Assembly: GCF_023159225.1 (NCBI RefSeq)
Contig: NC_063161.1
Span: 123,418,958-123,482,957 of the forward strand
Length of the DNA stretch: 64,000 nucleotides
Reading direction: 5' to 3'
DNA from: Perognathus longimembris pacificus
Taxonomy: Eukaryota; Chordata; Mammalia; Rodentia; Heteromyidae
Positions 57,747 to 64,000 of this stretch are shown piece after piece (within the stretch, counting starts at the first letter, position 1; the number at the start of each line of letters is the position of its first letter). Made by a program: the position numbers and the translations under genes. The notes below the pieces were generated by a model that was given only the letters and a program-made list of their open reading frames with translations, ran no database searches and was not told the DNA's origin.

Positions 57747-59587
57747 TTGGATTTGGAATGCTAGTCTGCTGCCCCCTTTGGCACTGTTTAGGATCTGAAC
57801 CAGACCTTATCAGGTCCTGTTGTGCTATTCTTATAGATATATAGACCTAGACAAACAAGTTCCCTCTCTTTTTGGGAGGTATATCAGCATATTTGGTGTC
57901 CCCACAAATTACATTTTGGAAGTAAAAACCAACCCTGAGCCCCATATACAGTAGCTATATTGCATACCGTTACAATCTTGTTATTTCTTTTTTGGTTGAT
58001 ACAATTGCTCTAGGAACCCCTCTGATTCACTTAGATTGATCCCAGATGTCTATTATCTTGCCTACCATTAACTTGGGCTCAATGAAATCTGGAGGTCCTG
58101 GTCGATGGTGACTCTTTGGTTCTCTGATGATTGTGGGTAGAAGTTGGGTACCCTCAGTAATTGGGGGACCTCGGCTTGGGGAACCAGTCTGTTGCTACCA
58201 AGGTATTGCCAGCAGCAGCGTTCTACCTCAGAGACAGTAGGGTTTGTGGTGCTCAGCTGGGCCCTATGGGCTGCCGAGGGCAGGCAGAAGGTTCTGGCTG
58301 AGACTCCTAAGCTGCCTGCGGTGGGTTCCAGATGGGACCCCTGGGCTACCAAAGGTGGACAGTGGGCTCTTTCTGTGACCCCTGTGCTGCCTGCGGTGGT
58401 CCCAACTGGGATCCCTGGGCTGGTGACCTTGGGTGGTGGACTCCGGCTGAGACCACTGAGCTGCCTGCGGTGACCTGGGTGAGACTCTCAAACTGTGGGC
58501 GGAGCCGGGGTGGGACCCTCTGAACTGTAGACAGAGCCCTGGGTAGGACCCCAGGCCTGCCTTAGGAACCCCAGGGAAGGGCCCCAGATCTGTCCTCGGA
58601 ATCCCGGCTGGGGATCAGAATTGTCGGCAGAGCCCAGGATGGGCCCCATGAACTGCCTGGGGGCCCCCGGCTGGGATCCCCGAACTGCCTACAGAGCTCT
58701 AGCTCTGACCCCTAAACTTCCTGTGGCAGGCCCTGGGTGGGACCTTGGGCTGCTGAAGGGCTGTGGTGGCAGGCTCTGGCTGGGTGGATGGATCTGCCTG
58801 CAGGGAAGTTCCTCCCTCCTGGGTGGGGCTGGCCGTGTCTTTCCTGGGACTTGCAGGAAGAAGCTGGGTTCCCCCAGACACTGGTGGGCAATGTTTGGCC
58901 TGGGAAACCAGTCTATTGCTGTCTCAGTGGTAGGGTCAGTGATAGTGTCCTGGAGGCCGTCCTCTTGTTGTATTTTCTGGTGTTGCTAGGATGCTTGCCC
59001 CTGGGAAATTCCTCCCATCTGGGCAGGGACTCCTTCCCCTAGGTAGAGCTGGGGCTTGCTACTCCAGCACCTTTGCCCTTTTCAAAGATGGACCCTTTGA
59101 CCTTACTTTTCCCTGGCTTGCTTTATTTCCGGTCTGCTCTGGTTGTCTATGCCAGGGACAAAGATGAAGATTCACTATGGTGGATGGGGGAAAGTGCTAC
59201 TTTCTGAGAGGTGTTCTGTGGGTGCAGACCCAGGCGAGACTGTCTTTTGTGGAGTACTCACACTTCCTCTGGTTCTGCAATGCTTTCTCGCTCTCCTTGC
59301 GGACTGTGTCTGCATGTTGCCATCTGGTGGATTTCTCTCCTCCTTGCTGGTGCATGCTGGAGGTGGGTGTGGATTTGGTTCCACCAGGTAAGCGGAGGTG
59401 CTGGCACCGCCGCCTAGGGCTGAAATCTGGATTCTTTGATCTGCTCTCTCTTTTTCCCCTTCCTAACTTGTTATACCTGGCTTGGGCTATCTCTCTAGAG
59501 TTAGAAGTTTCCCTGTATAGGAAAAACTGGGTTCTTGGACAGAGCTTAGATAGGTCTCTGCTGCTCCTCCACCATCTTCCATCTCTT
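57747..59587 (-). promoter_or_regulatory. 5' UTR of the older L1, GC-rich with degenerate tandem array
   Basis: The ORF1-proximal part (57747-58100) aligns with the younger L1. 58230-58770 is a GC-rich degenerate array in which GCTGCCTGCGGTGG-like cores recur, at 58312 and then at roughly 70-76 bp steps, with shorter diverged units further on. The extreme 5' end, in L1 sense, reads GAAGATGGTGGAGG. This holds a YY1-type CCATCTT core (plus-strand 59572-59578) at the place where human L1 has its YY1 site. Confidence 0.7.
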
Positions 59588-59599
59588 GATATGGTTTTC

Positions 59600-61071
59600 A
59601 AAGAGGAATTCAGTGAAGCCTTTGAGGGCACTTAGTGGGTCTCTCTCTATATATTTGATTTTAAATATAATAATTTGATAGTCTAGGATTTCAATACTTA
59701 TCATTTCCAATTTTCAAATTTTCTCCATTTTACTATGCCTATCACAAATCTTTCTTTTTTCTTCCATGTATCTATTACTGCCATGGACACAAAATATAAA
59801 ATGTCAGAATATAGGAAATAAAAATTAGTGAATAATGAATGTCAAGTCATAGTAAACCCAATGGCATTTTGGCATGCTGAGTCCGTTGAGCTCTAGGCTG
59901 GAGGTTCTGAAAAGTAACTTATGAATCAAAATCTCTGACCTTTTGATGGCTTTCTATGTCCTGTCCATCTTTTTTTCCTTGAAGTGATTCAGAGCAATCA
60001 AATCCCTCTTTTCTATGCTTAGGAATGGAAAATAGAATTTTTTTTTTAAAAGTCACTTCTCTTGTCTTTCCTACATAGGGTAAGAACTAGTCATAAAGAA
60101 ATTCTATGTCCTTCTCTGTCCAGTAGTACATGATAAGATAATTTTCTCAGAAGGGATTCTGTCTGTATGTGGATTTGCTATATAGAAAAATAAGAATATC
60201 ATTAGTTAGGTCCTGCTGAGTTTCCCTCAGTTTGTTATAATTAGATCATATCCTTTGTCTAATCAGAGTTCTACATTGTTATGCTTTCTTCATTGATCAG
60301 AAGAATAACCATAGACAGTTTTCTTTGGGTTTTCATTTTTTAAGTTTCTATTTTATACAAAAATCTTGGTGAAATAGATCTTTCATGCTTTTCTCTCTTT
60401 TTCCTTTTTATGAGTATCAGTTATAACCTTTGCCATAGGGTAGGAATATTTCATAATTTCTGTCCTCATAGTGAACTGTAGGAAAGCTCACATATTCCTT
60501 TTTAGCAAAATTATACCTTATTGGAATGTAATTTTGTTACTTTCTCCATTAGGTCATGGGATCAGTTTTCCCACAGAAAACGTTTTTCTATCACTTTTTC
60601 TGCAGAAGACTTGAGTAGCCTATTAGAAAGTGGGAGCCCAAAGAAAGCAGAGTCTGGACCAATCAGCAAAACAACTTCCAGAATGTAAAAAAGGCTTTCT
60701 AGACAATGCAACATCATCAAAGCAAGCTCTAAATGGTCAGATCTTTGCTGAGGCTTAATCCTTTTGTTTTGTTCCTAGAAGATCATAGGAAAAATAAGAC
60801 TGTAGATGTTTGAGAGTAGCAAGGGGCAATTATGTTTACTATAATCTTTGTAAAAGACTCACTAAAGGTGTCCTTTTATTTTAAAAATTAATTAATAACT
60901 TTTAAAAATTATGTTAAATTAATTTAAAATATATTTCAGAATGCACTTATACTCTAGCACCATTTTGCAGTTGACAAATATTAAATCAAATAGAAAAATT
61001 CCCCTAGTAACTTGTGAGAGTGTTTAATAGAAAGAAGAGTTATTGAATCATATAAAATGTGATTTTTTTTT
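59600..61071. other. single-copy AT-rich DNA
   Basis: Nothing recognised. Confidence 0.4.
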
Positions 61072-61150
61072 CAGTTCAGTGATGTGGCTCAATTTGTAGA
61101 GCTCGTGCCCAGAAAACAAGAGGTCCTGAGTTCAAAGAACAGTAGTAGAA
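61072..61150 (+). mobile_element. short tRNA/ID-like SINE fragment
   Basis: TCAGTGATGTGGCTCAATTT, then TAGAGCTCGTGCCC (A-box region) and GGTCCTGAGTTCAAAGAAC (B-box-like), followed by an A/G-rich tail. Resembles an ID-like monomer, diverged. Confidence 0.5.
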
Positions 61151-62910
61151 AAAAAGAGGAAAGGAAATGAAAATAAAGGAAAAAGAAGATGTGATTCTGA
61201 AGAACCAAAAATATTATCCACATTTCTTAGAACAGAAAAATGTAATTCATTCAAAGTACTTATCATTTTCCACTGTTGAAAGATTTCCTTTGGTCCAGTT
61301 TTGAAGATATAAATTACACCCACACTGACCTTGAACTCTTTGATTCTCTGGAACTCTAATCCAGTAGTGGAAAACTCTAATCATCACAATGGAGTGCCTT
61401 TATATCCCTTACTTCATGATTTCACAGACCCACATTCTATGGTGAAATGTGCTGTTCTAGAAATCCTTCTTGAATTTCCTTACAACTCTTTTTCTCAGTA
61501 TTATATTTTTCAGACTAAGGAGGAAATTTTGACACTTGCAGAGAATTAGTATAGATGAATGAGTCATGTGAATACACACTTGCTGTCTTAAGACAGCCTA
61601 CAAATAGAAGGATCATTGTTTCATTCAGACAGCTGTTCTGTGTCCCACTTGTGCAGGAGACAATGGTTCAGGGTTATAAGGACTTTTCACAAGGCAGGCA
61701 TGCCTGGGAGACTTAAACAGTCAGCCATTAAACACATTTTTCTTGCAAATGTGATTAATCTCCTAGGAGGAACACAGTTCACCTAGAAAAGCAATATGAA
61801 CAGATGTACCATTGCAACTCTGTAGGATGCAGGTTCTAAACTGGTATCCAGAAAAATGCTAATAGGGAGCAGAATGTGTGGTGCGTTTAACAGAGGGATT
61901 CCTAACAGAGAGCTTAGCATCATTTCTAATTGTCTAACATGAGAAAGGCAGGAAGACATTCAAGTCACTTGTAAACATAAGAACGTACTTGCATCAAAGT
62001 ACAAGTAGAAAGGAAATGAGATAGTATGGAATGCAGAAAACATGGAAGGTGGTATAATAAAGGTTTATTTTAAATTATTTTTAAAATATATTTTTAAAAA
62101 TACACTGATTGCCAGGGAAAGAGGAAACAAAGATGAAGAATTTAAAGATTTATTTTTAAGCCAAGCCACTTGCACTGCTGCCTTTGAAAAGAGAATGTGA
62201 CCAATTGTTTCATTAAACTGACAGGCATAGTTATTTAGGACCTGTATTAGCACAATCCAAAATCTTTTGGACAGACATGGTTCTGCTGCAATTGAACTTG
62301 AGCTAATTAAAACCAATAGCTGCCAGCAAATTCATTAATCCTCATCCTGTTTATAGATCTGTTGTGAGGAATGATCATTTATTATCTTAAGACCTGGTGT
62401 CTTCTTGAGAACTATTATTATGTAAAAATATGGACAGAGTCTGCCCATTGGCAAGAACTGTTAAGCTTTTCAATTCACATTTAAAGTCCCTATAAAACCC
62501 ACACACATTATCCCTTATTGAGAAGCAGTAAAGATGAGTTGGTTTAAACCAAGGAGACCTCTGTATAAATTAACAGTTGCTTTAGTTGAAAATAGAAGTG
62601 TGAACCTGACCTTAATTAATGAATTTCCTAATAGTTGTTTTCAGAGTATGATAATATGCCAAGTGTTAACCTAGGTATGCAAGAATAAATAGAGGGCTTA
62701 AAGTTGAACAGTGGAAATATCAGCATGGTCTTTATTATTTTCATGGTCATGAGAAAAATCGCCATGCCTATTTCTGGTGAGAATCTTACCATAGGTAAGC
62801 CTAGGATGTTTACATAGAGCCAGTGATATGACTTTCATGTGCCTCCATGAGAAGTCATTAAAATGGGGGATAAAATGGGGGATAAAAACTAAAGTCAACT
62901 CAAGTGTCTA
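61151..62910. other. single-copy DNA
   Basis: No recognised repeat or gene. A short tandem duplication AAAATGGGGGAT occurs twice at about 62860-62883. Confidence 0.4.
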
Positions 62911-63598
62911 AAGTGTCAGTAGATGAGTGAATAAAGAAAATGTGGTACATATACACAATGGAATTCTATGCTTCTATCAGAAAGAATGATACTGCCACAT
63001 TCATAAGGAAACGGAAGGACTTGGAAAAAAAAATCACAGTAAATGTAGTGAGCCAGACACAAAGAAACATGGACTCTATGGGGTTTCCTTCATAGGGAAT
63101 AATTAGTACATCTCTAGGATATTCATAGCAGAAGATCACAATAGCTCAATAGCTATGCCCTTATGAACACATAAGATGATGCTAAACAAAATGAAATCCA
63201 AGGTATGGAAATAAGTGGTATATCATTGTAGTTATTTTCAACATGCCATGTGAAACTGTACCTTTTCTTTTCTCTCATATTCCCTTCCTATTGTTTTACC
63301 CCTGCTATTACTGTAACTGATCTTTGTACCCCTGATATTGTATGTATGTGTATTGGAACTAGGAAAGGGAAAGGGAATATGAAAATGGAGAGACAAAGGA
63401 TAAAAGACAAATCATTGCAATAGTGATAGTTACAAAACTAATTGGTGTAAATCAACTGTACACCTAGTGAGGGGGGAGGAAAGTGGGGATAGGGGAGATA
63501 GAGGAAAAGGAGTGAGGAGGTAATAAGTTGGATAAGAAATGTACTTGCCTTACATATTAAACTATAACCCCTCTGTACTTCACTTTGACAATAAAGAA
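62911..63598 (+). mobile_element. 5'-truncated L1 (ORF2 tail plus 3' UTR)
   Basis: Homology starts near GTAGATGAGTGAATAAAGAA, then GGTACATATACACAATGGAA (ORF2 tail, frame damaged) and CAAAGAAACATGGACTCTAT. The 3' UTR has a G/A-rich tract (63470-63518) and ends CACTTTGACAATAAAGAAGG. It is of the older 3' UTR type (CTTACATATTAAACTATAAC). No clear TSD. Confidence 0.9.
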
Positions 63599-63673
63599 GG
63601 ATAAGAAAAAGTAATTCTAGAGAAAAAATAAACATTAAATCTATGAATTGCTTGCTCATTGGTTTCTTGTTTA

Positions 63674-63806
63674 AGATGAGATCTCACTACATATTCCAGT
63701 GGAATCTTGAACTCACTGTTCAGTCAGGCTGGTTTTGAACTCTGAATCCTCTTGCCTCAGCTTCCTGAGTTCTGGGGTAACAAGTGTGTGTTACCACACC
63801 TATCTT
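63674..63806 (-). mobile_element. B1-like (7SL-derived) SINE
   Basis: Plus-strand GATGAGATCTCACTACATAT, AGGCTGGTTTTGAACTCTGA, CTTGCCTCAGCTTCCTGAGT and TGTGTTACCACACCTATC are the reverse complement of a B1/Alu-type monomer. No Geo module is attached, unlike the other B1-type elements in the window. Confidence 0.8.
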
Positions 63807-63867
63807 TATTCAATCTATTTTAATAATATATGTTGTATGTCAAATGTATTCTCTTTATCATTGGATA

Positions 63868-63900
63868 TTTGTGTGTTTGTGTGTGTGTGTATGTGTGTAT
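63868..63900. repeat. (TG)n-rich microsatellite
   Basis: Interrupted TG repeats near the right edge. Confidence 0.8.
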
Positions 63901-64000
63901 TTTCATCATATGTGCATACATGAATGTTTGGATTTGTGAGAAGGAAATGTTATTTATTGACCTGCAAGCTAAGTCTTATTTGTCTGTTTATTGTGGTGAT

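Larger units (their letters stand above)
51519..59587 (-). mobile_element. older full-length L1, decayed, with two nested insertions
   Basis: Reading leftward: 5' UTR (59587-57747), ORF1 remnant (57746-about 55945), ORF2 remnant (55892-52085), 3' UTR (to about 51553) and a T-run (51519-51550). Flanks GATATGATTTTC (51507-51518) and GATATGGTTTTC (59588-59599) form a 12 bp TSD with one mismatch. The element is interrupted by a 3' L1 fragment (about 56455-56848) and an IDL-Geo SINE (57217-57442). Many frameshifts and stops show it is much older than the neighbour at 43756. Confidence 0.95.

Noticed and set aside
58068..59635. Cluster of open frames on both strands
   Set aside because: Same explanation: GC-rich 5' UTR and tandem array of the older L1.
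1..64000. CRISPR arrays, prokaryotic operons, phage or insertion sequences
   Set aside because: All repeats are SINE, LINE, probable LTR or simple repeats with vertebrate features. Nothing bacterial is present.

Overview
This is a mammalian nuclear DNA window with no recognisable host gene. It is AT-rich, and nearly all of its recognisable content is retrotransposon sequence and microsatellites. The best clue to the organism is a SINE present in eight or nine copies. Its left half resembles the rodent ID element (tRNA-Ala type) and its right half is the module published as 'Geo'. From memory, this IDL-Geo dimer was described as restricted to Geomyoidea, so I infer a kangaroo rat, pocket mouse or pocket gopher. 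No tRNA, rRNA or multi-exon host gene could be supported, and all long open frames belong to LINE-1 (L1).

Layout. 1-8.9 kb: mostly single-copy DNA, two IDL-Geo SINEs (2236, 3045), a 5'-truncated L1 (4162-5245) and two B1-type composite SINEs. 8.9-20.7 kb: older L1 3' ends, a pair of related ~450-600 bp direct repeats (9412 and 16870) 7.45 kb apart, several SINEs, and an L1 with an inverted 5' part (19140-20711). 20.7-30.7 kb: single-copy DNA, microsatellites, and a cluster of IDL-Geo insertions with clear target-site duplications (TSDs). 30.7-43.7 kb: 5'-truncated L1s (30728-32145 with an 18 bp TSD; 34878-35694), ancient L1 remains, a probable MaLR LTR, and long (CA)n and (AT)n tracts.

43.7-59.6 kb: two full-length L1 elements in a row, both on the minus strand. 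The younger (43756-50854, 15 bp TSD) has an uninterrupted ORF1. Its ORF2 carries a frameshift, a nonsense codon and an internal deletion that removes the reverse-transcriptase (RT) catalytic core. The older (51519-59587) is decayed and was itself hit by a short L1 (about 56455-56848) and an IDL-Geo SINE (57217-57442). 59.6-64 kb: mainly single-copy DNA, one more truncated L1 (62911-63598) and a B1-like SINE at the right edge.

How the parts relate. L1 ORF2 proteins supply the endonuclease and RT that mobilise both L1 and the SINEs. Several insertion sites here show the TT|AAAA-type target and TSDs expected of that machinery. No single element in the window looks competent to move on its own. 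I found no clear previously undescribed system. The items most worth checking are the direct-repeat pair, the tRNA-like character of the Geo module and its use in two different SINEs, and the L1 5' UTR turnover.
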